Assembly: GCA_947039485.1 (NCBI GenBank)
Contig: CAMQZC010000024.1
Location: 1 to 40,607, forward strand
Origin: an uncultured Verrucomicrobiales bacterium
Lineage (GTDB): Bacteria; Verrucomicrobiota; Verrucomicrobiia; Verrucomicrobiales; Akkermansiaceae
Reading direction: 5' to 3'
Length of the DNA stretch: 40,607 nt
Positions 7,232 through 16,463 of the stretch are shown one piece after another (positions within the stretch are counted from its first letter, which is position 1; each line of letters begins with the position of its first letter). The notes beneath the pieces are model-generated. The model was not told where the DNA came from. It ran no database searches and saw nothing but the letters and a program-made list of their open reading frames with translations. The position numbers and the translations under genes are program-made.

Positions 7232-10165
7232 ATGAGAACATCTTCATTTATGATCCTCGCGTGCCTCTCCGCCCTTACGGCGCAAGCAGCAGAGAGAGAA
7301 ACATTCGACTTCGGATGGCAATTCAAATACTTTGGATCCAACCAACCTGCTGATGAAAACTCGCCAGCAACGGCTAGCAGCAGCCAGCACAACAACAAGC
7401 CCGCCTTCGCCATTGATGGAAACACTGCCACTCGCTGGTGCGCGGCAAACGCCAAAGACGGACACTGGCTCAACATCGAGCTCGGAAAGAAATGCAAACT
7501 CAAGAGCATGAACATTGTCTGGGAAAACGACAACAAGAAGAATGCCACCATTAAGATCAATGGCAAGCAACTCAAGATTGATGCCTCGGGCAGTGAGAGC
7601 AGCATCAAACTTGGTGGTATCAAGACCAATGAGGTCAAGATTAACATCCACGACTTAGCTAATAACAAGTGGGCCAGCATCCGCGAGATTACATTTATCG
7701 GAATGAACGATAAAGAAATCAAGCCCATCATCCCCGAGGTAAAAGCCCCAACTGAGGCCACAATTGCCTACAAGACCAAGGGCTTTAAAAAGGTACAAAT
7801 CCCCCACGACTGGGCTATTGAGAGCCCCTTCCTCATGGAGGAACCCAACGAGACAGGCAAGCTGCCTTGGACAGGCTACGCGTGGTACCGCAAGAGCTTT
7901 GATGTGGCAGCCAACTTCTCCCCTGAGAAGGATCGTTACTACCTCGACTTTGACGGTGTGATGGCCAGCCCTCAGGTCTATGTCAACGGTAAAAAAGCAG
8001 GTGCTTGGGCCTACGGCTACGCACCCTTCCGTGTGGATATCACCCCCTACCTCAAGGCTGGAGAGAAGAACCTCATCGCCGTACAAGCCAGCAATAAGGA
8101 GCTCTCCACACGCTGGTACCCAGGCGCAGGCATCTATCGCCACATCTGGTTAGAAAAGACCACGCCCGTACACATCGCCAACTGGGGCGTCTACGTGACA
8201 ACACCGAGTATCACGGACAAGGGCGCCAAGCTCGCCGTCGAGACAACCGTGGACAACACGACAGACAAGCCAGCGACAATCACCATCAGTCAAGAGGTTG
8301 CAGGCATCACAACGAAGCCCACTAGCGTCACCCTCGCGCCCAACAGCAGCCAAGTTGTCAAGCAAAGCATCACCCTGCCCAACCCCAAGCTCTGGGACAT
8401 GGAGACGCCAAACCTCTACACCCTGAGCACAAGCATCGCCCAAGATGGCAAGCAGATTGATCTCAAGGACACACGCTTTGGTGTGCGCACTGCTGAGTGG
8501 AAGCCTGAAGGCTTCTTCCTCAATGGTCGCAAGGTACGCCTCAACGGAGTCTGCGAGCATCATGATCTTGGAGCCCTCGGCAGCGCCTTCTACAAGCGCG
8601 GCATGGAGCGCAAGATTGAGATTCTCAAAGGGATGGGCTGCAACTCCATCCGCACCACCCATAATCCCCCAGCCAAGGAGCTGCTTGAGCTCTGCGATGA
8701 GCACGGCATCCTCGTCATTGACGAACTCTTTGACATCTGGAAGCTTCAGAAATACGGCAAGGACTCCGGCTACCATATCTTCTGGCCAAACTGGTGGAAA
8801 AAAGACGTTAAGAACTTTGTCCTCCGCGACCGCAACCACGCCTGCATCATCGCATGGAGTGGCGGCAACGAAATCTCCGAGATTTATAGCAAAGAGGGCA
8901 CAGCCATCAACCAAAAGCTCAAGGAAGAGTTCCTCAAGTATGACAGCACACGCGCTTACAGCGTCGGTGTCAACGCAGCCGTAGGTGCCTACAACGGCTT
9001 TGGTGATGTGCTTGACAGCTTTGGCTTCAACTACAAGCCAGGTATGTACAAGGAGTACAAAAAGAAACGCCCCAACATGCCCTTCTACGGATCTGAGACA
9101 GCATCCTGCGTTGCCAGCCGCGACACCTACTTCTTCCCCCTGAGTTGGAACAAGTCACAGGGCTTCCGCGACTTCCAAGTCAGCGCCTACGGTCTCTTTG
9201 CCCCAGGCTGGGCCAACTGCCCTGACATTGAGTTCAAGGGTCAGGACATGGAGCCCAATGTTGCAGGCGAGTACGTATGGACTGGCTTTGACTACATCGG
9301 TGAGCCTACCCCCTACAACCAAGACTCATCCCAGATTCAAAACTTCCATGGCGCCACAGCTGCGGAGAAGCAAGCAGCTCTAGCCCAACTCGCCAAGATG
9401 GGCAACAAGGCTCCTAGCCGCAGCTCCTACTTTGGCATCATCGACTTAGCAGGCTTCCCCAAGGACACCTACTACCTCTACCAGAGCCGCTGGGCACCTG
9501 AGAAGAAAAATGCTCACATCCTCCCCCACTGGAACTGGGCAGGCCGCGAGGGTCAAACGACCCCCGTCATGGTCTTCACCGCTGGTGATGAGGCCGAGCT
9601 CTTCCTCAACGGCAAGAGCCTTGGCAAGCGCAAGCGCAGCGCCACAGAGGGCGGCACATTCCAGCAATCTGGCATCACCGTCGGCAAGAATGAGTACCGC
9701 TTCACATGGGAAGAGGTCAAATACCAACCCGGTGAGCTCAAGGTCGTCGTCACAAAGCAGGGCGAGCCATGGGCAACAGCCACACGCGTCACCACAGCTC
9801 AGAGCAGCAGCGTCGCCGCAAATGTGGATCGCGCTAGCATCCTCGGTGATGCTCGTGACCTCTCACACCTCGAACTGAGTCTGAAAGACGCCAAGGGCAA
9901 CGTCGTACCCACCGACAGCCGCAAGGTCAGCTTCAGCATCGATGGCCCTGCCGAGCTCATCGGCTTCTGCAACGGTGACCCCACCGACTGGACCAGCATG
10001 CAGGATCACAAGCAGCGATTCTTCAATGGTCGCCTGCTCGCCATCGTCCGCGGCAAACGCGGTGAGAGCGGCACAGCAACCATCACGGTCAAGGCCGAGG
10101 GGCTGCCCGCGCTCAAGATTCCTGTGCGCGTCACGCCAGCAACAGCTGAGCAGCTCAAGAAATAA
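7232..10165 (+). CDS. Secreted GH2 beta-galactosidase with nested F5/8-type carbohydrate-binding-like module
   Basis: 977 aa. The signal peptide (about 1-19) ends in LTAQA. The GH2 sugar-binding domain opens at ETFDFGWQFKYFG (23-35), is interrupted, and resumes at GFKKVQIPHDWAIE (184-197). The interruption (about 43-158) looks like a coagulation factor 5/8 C / CBM32-type module: PAFAIDGNTATRW (57-69), then GHWLNIELG (77-85), ending REITFIG. The Ig-like domain and the TIM barrel follow. The likely acid/base is Glu547 in WSGGNEISE and the nucleophile Glu622 in YGSETAS. C-terminal beta domains run to the end. It probably trims terminal beta-galactose from host or dietary glycans outside the cytoplasm; the exact linkage is unknown. 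It is monocistronic, followed by a strong terminator. Confidence 0.93.
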   Translation: MRTSSFMILACLSALTAQAAERETFDFGWQFKYFGSNQPADENSPATASSSQHNNKPAFAIDGNTATRWCAANAKDGHWLNIELGKKCKLKSMNIVWENDNKKNATIKINGKQLKIDASGSESSIKLGGIKTNEVKINIHDLANNKWASIREITFIGMNDKEIKPIIPEVKAPTEATIAYKTKGFKKVQIPHDWAIESPFLMEEPNETGKLPWTGYAWYRKSFDVAANFSPEKDRYYLDFDGVMASPQVYVNGKKAGAWAYGYAPFRVDITPYLKAGEKNLIAVQASNKELSTRWYPGAGIYRHIWLEKTTPVHIANWGVYVTTPSITDKGAKLAVETTVDNTTDKPATITISQEVAGITTKPTSVTLAPNSSQVVKQSITLPNPKLWDMETPNLYTLSTSIAQDGKQIDLKDTRFGVRTAEWKPEGFFLNGRKVRLNGVCEHHDLGALGSAFYKRGMERKIEILKGMGCNSIRTTHNPPAKELLELCDEHGILVIDELFDIWKLQKYGKDSGYHIFWPNWWKKDVKNFVLRDRNHACIIAWSGGNEISEIYSKEGTAINQKLKEEFLKYDSTRAYSVGVNAAVGAYNGFGDVLDSFGFNYKPGMYKEYKKKRPNMPFYGSETASCVASRDTYFFPLSWNKSQGFRDFQVSAYGLFAPGWANCPDIEFKGQDMEPNVAGEYVWTGFDYIGEPTPYNQDSSQIQNFHGATAAEKQAALAQLAKMGNKAPSRSSYFGIIDLAGFPKDTYYLYQSRWAPEKKNAHILPHWNWAGREGQTTPVMVFTAGDEAELFLNGKSLGKRKRSATEGGTFQQSGITVGKNEYRFTWEEVKYQPGELKVVVTKQGEPWATATRVTTAQSSSVAANVDRASILGDARDLSHLELSLKDAKGNVVPTDSRKVSFSIDGPAELIGFCNGDPTDWTSMQDHKQRFFNGRLLAIVRGKRGESGTATITVKAEGLPALKIPVRVTPATAEQLKK

Positions 10166-10192
10166 AAGAGCCGCTAGCACAGCAAAATTAAC

Positions 10193-10230
10193 ATAGCGGA
10201 GAGCTCATTTTGAGCTCTCCGCTATTTTTG
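10193..10230 (+). terminator. Strong intrinsic terminator after the GH2 gene
   Basis: A perfect 15-bp stem (ATAGCGGAGAGCTCA at 10193-10207 with 10211-10225), a TTT loop, then a short T-rich tail (TTTTG). Confidence 0.88.
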
Positions 10231-10399
10231 TTTATTCAAATGGACAGGGTGCTCAACAAAAGCACAACTGATATTGGCGCCATACGCGCACCCGCTGCAA
10301 GCGAGGGAGGAAGCTCCATGCCACATCAATTGACTCAAGGAGGCTACATTGTTGCCCCCTAGAAAACTGATATGATCAATCAAAAGCAGAGCCCTGCAA

Positions 10400-10417
10400 A
10401 CAACTCACATGAGTTGT
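10400..10417 (-). terminator. Weak hairpin after the ABC ATPase gene
   Basis: ACAACTCA (10400-10407) pairs with TGAGTTGT (10410-10417), about 20 nt past the minus-strand ATPase stop at 10437. On the minus strand it is followed by only TTTG, so termination is doubtful. The rest of 10231-10436 shows no gene. Confidence 0.28.
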
Positions 10418-10436
10418 CAGAGCCAAAAAGCGCGCA

Positions 10437-11279
10437 TCACTTTGCGAGCTGATTGGCAATACCCTTTAAGAAAACGGTCTCAAGAGAGTTACGGGCTGGC
10501 TGCATGCTCTCAAGGTGATCACCAAGCAGCTCCACAAGCTGAGCACGTAGCGCGGGTGTCATGTCGCGCAGGATAAGCTCCTCGCGCTGATCATCGCGCG
10601 TGAGCTCCTCCATACTACCCTCAGCAATGAGGCAGCCTTGGTACAAGATGCCCACGCGGTCGCAGATCTCCTGCACTTGCTCCAGCAGATGGGAGCAGAG
10701 AAAGATCGTCATCCCCTGCTCCTTGAGTCGCAAAATGATGTCGCGTATCGTGCGTGAACCAATGGGGTCAACCCCAGCAGTAGGCTCATCGAGCACCACC
10801 AGACGAGGGCGCTGCACGAGTGCTTGGGCGAGCCCAATGCGCTGGAGCATCCCCTTAGAGTATGTCCCCACGCGGCGATGCGCAGCATCACTCAGACCCA
10901 CGAGATCTAGTAGCTCCTCGCAGCGATCACGTAGAGCAGCTCCTCGCAGACCACAGAGACGCGCGTAAAATCGCAAAGTCTCATTCCCTGTGAGAAACTT
11001 ATAAAAATAGGGGTTTTCAGGCAAGAACCCAACCTCTCGTCGATTGATTGGCGTACTTGCAGGCTTGCCAAAGACGCGACAGGCACCCTCATCGGGGCTG
11101 AGCAGCCCGAGCAGAGCCTTCATCATCGTGCTCTTGCCCGAGCCATTGGGTCCGATGAGCCCATAGATACTCCCCTCGGGAATATTCAGGCTCACACCCT
11201 TGACTGCATAGACGCCTCCGCGACCCCAGTGGCCGAGGAAGCTCTTGTGCAGATTCTCAATTTCTACAGCATTCATCAT
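10437..11279 (-). CDS. ABC-2-type transporter ATP-binding protein without adjacent permease
   Basis: 280 aa. The nucleotide-binding domain has Walker A GPNGSGKS (43-50), the modified signature YSKGMLQR typical of ABC-2 exporters, Walker B LVVLDEPTAGVDP and the switch histidine in LCSHLLEQ. The C-terminal ~60 residues form the usual accessory tail. Such proteins energise export or membrane-remodelling permeases. No permease lies next to it: downstream is the GH2 gene on the other strand, so the partner must be encoded elsewhere. The ATG at 11279 follows the M20 peptidase stop (11282-11280) with no gap, and a second in-frame ATG at 11276 is possible, so translation is probably coupled. Confidence 0.9.
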   Translation of the reverse strand: MMNAVEIENLHKSFLGHWGRGGVYAVKGVSLNIPEGSIYGLIGPNGSGKSTMMKALLGLLSPDEGACRVFGKPASTPINRREVGFLPENPYFYKFLTGNETLRFYARLCGLRGAALRDRCEELLDLVGLSDAAHRRVGTYSKGMLQRIGLAQALVQRPRLVVLDEPTAGVDPIGSRTIRDIILRLKEQGMTIFLCSHLLEQVQEICDRVGILYQGCLIAEGSMEELTRDDQREELILRDMTPALRAQLVELLGDHLESMQPARNSLETVFLKGIANQLAK

Positions 11280-12617
11280 TTATTCTTCGCCCATGAGGCG
11301 CAGCAAATTTTTGGTAAGTTCAATACCCTTCTCATAAATTTCCACGCGCATATTCTCATTGGGGGAGTGGATGCGTGCATCGGGCAGATCCAGACCGAGG
11401 AAGATAGTATCCTTGCCCAGCGTCTTGGAGATAGCTGCAACGATTGGGATAGATCCACCCTCACGCAGCAGAACTGGGGCTGTGCCAAATGTATTCTCAA
11501 GAGCACGCTGAGCTGCCTTGCCATAGTTGGTGTGGGGATCAATGATGTAAGCCTCGCCAGTGTGTCCGTCAAAGAACTCCATCGTGACGGAGGGAGGACA
11601 TACCTTCTCAAAGTGCTTACGAGCGCAATTCATCACGCGCTGTGGATCCTGCCCGGGCACCAGACGGCAGCTAATCTTAGCTGTAGCGTGCGTGGGGATG
11701 ACGGTCTTTGAACCCTCACCCTGATAGCCGCCAGTGATACCATTGAGCTCAAAGGTGGGGCGAGCGTAGACGCACTCAGCGCCCGTGTAGCCCTTCTCCG
11801 TGCGCAGGGCGCGTGAGCCAGTGAGCGCAGAGAGCTCGCGGTCACTCATACCAGGCACGCGGCTCCAGCTCTGACGCTCCCAGTCTGCAATGGGCATAAC
11901 TCCATCGTAAAATCCTGCGATAGTCACCACATTATTTGCATCACGTGTGCTAGCAATCATCTCGCAGAGCGCGGAGATTGGGTTGGGGGCGGCACCACCA
12001 AAGAGACCAGAATGCAGATCCATCGCGGGGCCTGAAACCTTAATTTCAAAGCAGCAAAGACCCTTGAGTCCATAGGAGAAGGTAGGCGTATTAATATCAG
12101 CCATCCCTGTATCACTCACCACAATGACATCACAATCGAGCATCTTTTGCACGGCGGGATCCTTGATAAACTCATAGAGCGTCTCGCTACCACGCTCCTC
12201 CTCACCCTCCAAGAGGAAGGTCACATTGAGGGGCAGCTGGCCATCCTCAGCAAGAATCTCCTGCACCCCATGAATCAGAGCCATGATAGGTCCCTTATCA
12301 TCGGAGGCACCGCGGGCATAAATGCGGCCATCGCGGATTTCTGGGGTAAAGGGCTCACTCTCCCACAGCTCAATGGGATCAACAGGCATGACATCATAGT
12401 GTCCATAGATAAGCAGCGTAGGCTTACCCTCCACACTTGGGCTCTTAGCCACAACGATGGGGTGGATGGTGGTCAAGTGCTTCGAGGCATCAAAGCCGAG
12501 CGAAGCCAGTTTGGACACCAAAAAATCAGCGCAATTTTCTACGTCCGCAGCGTGCTCTCGCTGGGCGGAGATGCTGGGAATACTCAAGAAGGCGAAAAGA
12601 TCATCAAGTTTGCTCAT
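11280..12617 (-). CDS. M20-family metallodipeptidase (CNDP/carnosinase-like)
   Basis: 445 aa from 12617 (448 from an ATG at 12626, which would sit before the predicted transcript start). It probably hydrolyses dipeptides or short peptides in the cytoplasm. The dizinc ligands are visible in order: His in IYGHYDVMP, the bridging Asp in RGASDDKGP, catalytic Glu and ligand Glu in LLEGEEERGS, Asp in VVSDTGMA, and the final His in DARIHSPNE. The lid/dimerisation domain lies between (FEIKVSGPAMDLHSGLFGGA onward), as usual for M20. Length fits the family. It is the first gene of a two-gene unit with the ABC ATPase; a functional link is unproven. Confidence 0.93.
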   Translation of the reverse strand: MSKLDDLFAFLSIPSISAQREHAADVENCADFLVSKLASLGFDASKHLTTIHPIVVAKSPSVEGKPTLLIYGHYDVMPVDPIELWESEPFTPEIRDGRIYARGASDDKGPIMALIHGVQEILAEDGQLPLNVTFLLEGEEERGSETLYEFIKDPAVQKMLDCDVIVVSDTGMADINTPTFSYGLKGLCCFEIKVSGPAMDLHSGLFGGAAPNPISALCEMIASTRDANNVVTIAGFYDGVMPIADWERQSWSRVPGMSDRELSALTGSRALRTEKGYTGAECVYARPTFELNGITGGYQGEGSKTVIPTHATAKISCRLVPGQDPQRVMNCARKHFEKVCPPSVTMEFFDGHTGEAYIIDPHTNYGKAAQRALENTFGTAPVLLREGGSIPIVAAISKTLGKDTIFLGLDLPDARIHSPNENMRVEIYEKGIELTKNLLRLMGEE

Positions 12618-12631
12618 GCCTCGCATTCTAC

Positions 12632-12659
12632 AGCATAGAAGCCCATAGAATCAAGCCAA
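12632..12659 (-). promoter_or_regulatory. Candidate promoter for the M20 peptidase gene
   Basis: On the minus strand TTGGCT (12659-12654), 16 nt, TATGCT (12637-12632). Predicted start is near 12625, favouring the ATG at 12617 over that at 12626. Confidence 0.4.
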
Positions 12660-12879
12660 AAAGCCCTAGAGCCAAGACTGGGCAGGAAGAAATATCGCCT
12701 CCGTGTACTCGTGTCGTGCAAAGTCTTTCATTCTATTGGTGAAATAAGCAATAATATTAACGCTGGGATTTTAAAATTACCACAAATATACCCATCCCTC
12801 TCTTTTAGCTTCCATCAGTGAAGCGTTATGATAAGATAACCGTCACTTACAATCCTTTTTATACCAATTTTACATACTT

Positions 12880-14145
12880 ATGGCTCTACATATACAAATG
12901 AGTGAGGAAGCTCTCAAGGCTCTTGCAGGCGCTAATTTAAGACGCAAACTCAGCTCATTTTTCGCATGCTCCTCCCTTCTGCTCTTTAGCGGCTGCATCC
13001 TTTATTTCACCTACGATCTCATCGATAATAGAATGAAGCCCACCTTACTCGCCTACACGGCTCAAGCTGATAACGCCCCCCCCTCAGAGCGACCTTCAGT
13101 CAAAGAGCTCTCCAGCAAGTCTATACCAGCAGCAGCAAGCGTAGCACCCTCTGTCATTGTGGCAACAACATCATCACCCGTTTCTCTAAATCCTATCGAG
13201 CTCCCCCCGATGGAAATGTCTCTAGGTGCCAGTCTGACCCCGGGGCTGAACATGGGTGCAGACCTCGGCGAAGGTATCGGTGAGCAGGGCGGCACCGGAC
13301 TTGGCAGTAGCCGCGCTGGAGGCTCCACCCTCGAGGGTACTCTCTACGATCTTAAACTCACAAAATCAGGCGCAAGAAACAAGATCAACCCTACAAACAA
13401 CGATCAGGTTCTGGCTATCCTCGCTGAGTTTTTCAAGCGACGCTGGGCACCCACCACCCTCAGCAAGTACTACCAATCCGCAACCAAGCTGCATTCAAGC
13501 TACTTCTTGCTGCCCACCTGCTCAGCTGACTATGCGCCCCATGCATTCCAATGCGCAAAAAAGACCAAACCCTCCGCGCTCGTTATAATCTATCGCGGCA
13601 AGGTTAGGGCGCCCAAGACAGGGAGATTCCGCTTCGTTGGCACAGGTGATGACGTCATCGCGGTGCGATTCAACCGCCAGCTCGTCTTAGAGTCTGGCTG
13701 GAGCCTGCCAGGCATCTTTAAGAATCCCAAGTTCGGACACAGCGGCGTCACCAAACATTACAAGGATGCAATTAAGGAAGGGCAGGTCTCCCAGCACAAA
13801 GGCTACAAGCTCTTCCCCACCGATGGTATCCCTCACTGGAACAACGTCGTCGGTGGACTCATGGGCGGCAACATATTCAACGTCAAAGAGGGTGAAGTCT
13901 ACCCCATCGAAATCCTCATCGCAGAAATCCCCGGTGGCATGTTTGGCTTCTGCCTACTCATTGAGGATCTCGATGAACCTATCATGGAGAACGGCAAGGT
14001 CCTGCTTGACATCTTCCGCACCGACTTCACAGAGTTCAGCGCAGAGGTTACCAAAAAGGCACTCCTCGACGCCAAACTACCAGCGAATACACTCCAAGTC
14101 CCCAAGTTCAACAAAGCATCAGGCGTCTGGCCAGCTACCCTTTAA
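12880..14145 (+). CDS. Membrane-anchored protein with PA14-like beta domain, function unknown
   Basis: 421 aa. A short cytoplasmic start is followed by one membrane helix (about 26-48). Then comes a low-complexity linker rich in Ser, Pro, Ala and Gly (about 60-155) containing several pseudo-repeats such as LPPMEMSLGASL and GADLGEGIGEQGGTGLG, like the periplasmic spacer of TonB-type proteins. The C-terminal ~260 residues contain YRGKVRAPKTGRFRFVGTGDD and VRFNRQLVLESGW, which resemble the PA14 beta-barrel fold used for glycan or surface binding. I do not recognise a specific family. It has its own upstream region (12627-12879), where I found no convincing promoter beyond TATGAT at 12827-12832. 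It converges on the CDF gene. Confidence 0.8.
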   Translation: MALHIQMSEEALKALAGANLRRKLSSFFACSSLLLFSGCILYFTYDLIDNRMKPTLLAYTAQADNAPPSERPSVKELSSKSIPAAASVAPSVIVATTSSPVSLNPIELPPMEMSLGASLTPGLNMGADLGEGIGEQGGTGLGSSRAGGSTLEGTLYDLKLTKSGARNKINPTNNDQVLAILAEFFKRRWAPTTLSKYYQSATKLHSSYFLLPTCSADYAPHAFQCAKKTKPSALVIIYRGKVRAPKTGRFRFVGTGDDVIAVRFNRQLVLESGWSLPGIFKNPKFGHSGVTKHYKDAIKEGQVSQHKGYKLFPTDGIPHWNNVVGGLMGGNIFNVKEGEVYPIEILIAEIPGGMFGFCLLIEDLDEPIMENGKVLLDIFRTDFTEFSAEVTKKALLDAKLPANTLQVPKFNKASGVWPATL

Positions 14146-14158
14146 CGCAGCAACAGGA

Positions 14159-15073
14159 TCAATCCTCAAGAGGCTCGGCGTGGATGGTGCTCGACACATC
14201 ACCGCCGAGCTTTTTCTGTAACTCACTCTCCAGCACCTCGGTCACGCGGTGTGACTGGGCAAAGCTGAGACTGGCAGACATGTGCACATGCACATCAATA
14301 ATGACACGGTGCCCCACCCTGCGGGTGCGCAGCTCGCCCATACCCATCACCTGCGGATGCGCGAGGATCACTTCATTGATCCGTTCATTACTCTCCGCAG
14401 GGAGAGCAGACTCCATGAGCTCCTCCACACTCGGACGAGCCAGATCATAGCTAAGCTTAAGAATAAAGATCGAGACAAGTAGGCCCGCAATCGGATCAAG
14501 GATGCGCCAACGCTCGCTCAAGAAAATCGCCCCAGCAATACCGAGTCCCGTCGCTAAGGAGGACAAGGCATCCGAGCGATGATGCCAAGCATTAGCAATC
14601 ACCGAGGGACTCGCAATACGACGCCCCACCGCAGCGCTATACTGGTAGAGCAGCTCCTTGACAATGAGAGATATGAGAGCCATCCACAGAGCTATCATAT
14701 CAGGGCGTGGCAATAGCGCCCCATGGATAACATCAAGGATGAGCATGATAGAGACACGCGCCATCCCGATAGCCACCATCACCAATACCGCGGCAATCAG
14801 GAAAGTTGCCAGCGTCTCAAACTTCCCATGACCATAGCGGTGATCCTCATCTGGCTCCTTACCCGAGATGCGGAGGAAGACAATCACAATGACATCAGTC
14901 ACAAAATCACTCAGCGAGTGCACACCATCCGCGAGCATGGCAGCACTGTTACCAAAGACACCAGCGAGCACCTTGCCCAGAGACAAGATTAAATTAATCG
15001 CAAAGCCAACCCAAGTCACCTTCTGCGCGTCGGCAATTCTCTGCTGCGATTCTGACAACTCTCCACTACTCAT
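14159..15073 (-). CDS. Cation diffusion facilitator, zinc-type exporter
   Basis: 304 aa from the ATG at 15073. An earlier in-frame ATG at 15175 lies upstream of a near-perfect promoter and is rejected. CDF proteins exchange cytoplasmic divalent metal for protons. Six membrane helices fit the hydrophobic pattern. The transport site appears to be H52-x3-D56 in helix 2 and H164-x3-D168 in helix 5, an HDHD set usually linked to zinc preference rather than the DDHD of FieF/YiiP (alignment by eye). DEDHRYGHGKFETLA is the typical loop after helix 2. The C-terminal ~90 residues form the cytoplasmic metal-sensing domain with DVHVHM. It is transcribed alone. Confidence 0.93.
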   Translation of the reverse strand: MSSGELSESQQRIADAQKVTWVGFAINLILSLGKVLAGVFGNSAAMLADGVHSLSDFVTDVIVIVFLRISGKEPDEDHRYGHGKFETLATFLIAAVLVMVAIGMARVSIMLILDVIHGALLPRPDMIALWMALISLIVKELLYQYSAAVGRRIASPSVIANAWHHRSDALSSLATGLGIAGAIFLSERWRILDPIAGLLVSIFILKLSYDLARPSVEELMESALPAESNERINEVILAHPQVMGMGELRTRRVGHRVIIDVHVHMSASLSFAQSHRVTEVLESELQKKLGGDVSSTIHAEPLED

Positions 15074-15083
15074 GACGAAGACA

Positions 15084-15112
15084 AGTCTAGAGTCAGAGGC
15101 TACTTTTGTCAA
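15084..15112 (-). promoter_or_regulatory. CDF gene promoter (near-leaderless type)
   Basis: On the minus strand TTGACA (15112-15107), exactly 17 nt, TAGACT (15089-15084). Only 10 nt separate the -10 box from the ATG, so the leader is about 3-4 nt. Confidence 0.68.
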
Positions 15113-15302
15113 CCTTATTTCAAGGTAAATACAACAAACAACCAAAAGAGCCACAAAGATATATACAACTAACAACTAACAAACAAGAGCTCTATCATCA
15201 ACTTATAACGCAAAAAGATAAGCCACATGCAACGAGCCTGCGAATTTCTACTTGCATATTTCTCTCAGAGGCGTTAAAATACCACCGACTTGTTCGCGAC
15301 CC

Positions 15303-15331
15303 TTGCGAGCTCCCAGTCAATACTCTAACAT
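15303..15331 (+). promoter_or_regulatory. Candidate fructose-bisphosphate aldolase promoter
   Basis: TTGCGA (15303-15308), 17 nt, TAACAT (15326-15331); the leader would be about 10 nt. The same TAACAT -10 box occurs before feoA. The remainder of 15113-15302 is A/C-rich and shows no gene. Confidence 0.5.
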
Positions 15332-15347
15332 CATATTATATAGTACC

Positions 15348-16373
15348 ATGCCTGTCCCAACACAAGAACAGTACATCAAGATGCTTGATACCGCTAAGTC
15401 CGAAGGCTACGCCTACCCTGCGATCAACGTCACAACCCTCGAAGTAATCAATGGCGCCCTCAAGGCATTTGCAGCAGCTAAGTCTGATGGCATCATCCAG
15501 GTATCCCTCGGTGGTGGTGCATTTGCATCCGGTTCCGCAGTCAAGGACGCAGCACTCGGTGCTATCGTTCTCGCTGAAGCAGTACACACACTTGCTGAGC
15601 AGTACGACGTCCTCGTCGCTCTCCATACTGACCATTGCCAAGCAAACAAGGTTGACAGCTTCCTGCGCCCCCTCCTCGAAGCCTCCAAGAAGCGCATCGC
15701 TTCTGGTAAGGGCCCCCTCTTCAACTCCCACATGCTTGACGCTTCTGACCTCCCAATGGAACAGAATCTTGCACTTTCCAAGCAAATGCTCAAGGAATGC
15801 GCAGCACTCGGCATCGTCCTCGAAGTCGAAATCGGCGTTGTTGGTGGTGAAGAAGACGGCGTAGATAACAGCGGTGCACACGCTGATAAGCTCTACACCA
15901 CACCTGCAGACATGCTCGACACCTACGAAGCACTCAACCCACTTGGTCAATTCATGCTTGCCGCTACATTTGGTAACGTACACGGTGTGTACAAGCCAGG
16001 CGCAGTTAAGCTTGAGCCAAAAATCCTCCGTGACGGCCAAAAAGTTGTTGCTGACCAGTACAACGACGACATGCGTCTCGTCTTCCACGGTGGTTCTGGT
16101 TCCGAACTCGCTGACATCCGCGAAGCCATCTCCTATGGCGTCATCAAGATGAACATCGACACCGATACTCAGTACGCATTCTCCAAGCCAATCATGCTCC
16201 ACATGGCTCAAAACATTGCTGGCATGCTTAAGATCGACGGTGAAGTAGGCAACAAGAAAGTCTATGACCCACGCACTTACCTTGCTAAGGGTGAGAACGG
16301 CATCGCAGAGCGCCTCCAAGTAGCCGCTAGCGACCTCCTCTCCGAAGGCAAGACCCTCTTTGGCAAGATCTAA
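15348..16373 (+). CDS. fba: Class II fructose-1,6-bisphosphate aldolase
   Basis: 341 aa. It splits fructose-1,6-bisphosphate into DHAP and glyceraldehyde-3-phosphate, and runs in reverse in gluconeogenesis. Zinc-site residues: ALHTDHCQ (91-98, with catalytic Asp95 and ligand His96), EVEIG with Glu161, GNVHGVYKPG with His212, and VFHGGSGS with His248. The GVIKMNIDTDTQYAF segment (265-279) is the substrate-phosphate loop of the FbaA-like class IIA branch. The open frame extends upstream to 15252, but the ATG at 15348 matches the family start and the promoter position. Codon use is strongly biased to C-ending and GGT/GCA/CTC codons, as in a highly expressed gene. A strong terminator follows. Confidence 0.97.
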   Translation: MPVPTQEQYIKMLDTAKSEGYAYPAINVTTLEVINGALKAFAAAKSDGIIQVSLGGGAFASGSAVKDAALGAIVLAEAVHTLAEQYDVLVALHTDHCQANKVDSFLRPLLEASKKRIASGKGPLFNSHMLDASDLPMEQNLALSKQMLKECAALGIVLEVEIGVVGGEEDGVDNSGAHADKLYTTPADMLDTYEALNPLGQFMLAATFGNVHGVYKPGAVKLEPKILRDGQKVVADQYNDDMRLVFHGGSGSELADIREAISYGVIKMNIDTDTQYAFSKPIMLHMAQNIAGMLKIDGEVGNKKVYDPRTYLAKGENGIAERLQVAASDLLSEGKTLFGKI

Positions 16374-16399
16374 TCTAGCTATTTAGAGTTACAATATTT

Positions 16400-16435
16400 G
16401 AGCGCGACCCCCTCGGGAGTCGCGCTCCTTTTTTT
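16400..16435 (+). terminator. Intrinsic terminator after the aldolase gene
   Basis: GAGCGCGAC (16400-16408) pairs with GTCGCGCTC (16419-16427). The 10-nt loop can itself pair CCC with GGG. Seven T (16429-16435) follow. Confidence 0.92.
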
Positions 16436-16463
16436 GCCATGACACTGTCTATACCCCATGGGC

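Noticed and set aside
15121..15200. A/C-rich stretch with loose CAACTAA repeats as a possible CRISPR or direct-repeat array
   Set aside because: Units are short, imperfect and without regular spacers; it is low-complexity intergenic sequence.
15336..16319. 327-codon open frame antisense to the aldolase
   Set aside because: It arises from the strong codon bias of the highly expressed aldolase gene. The predicted product is Cys/Val-rich without family features.
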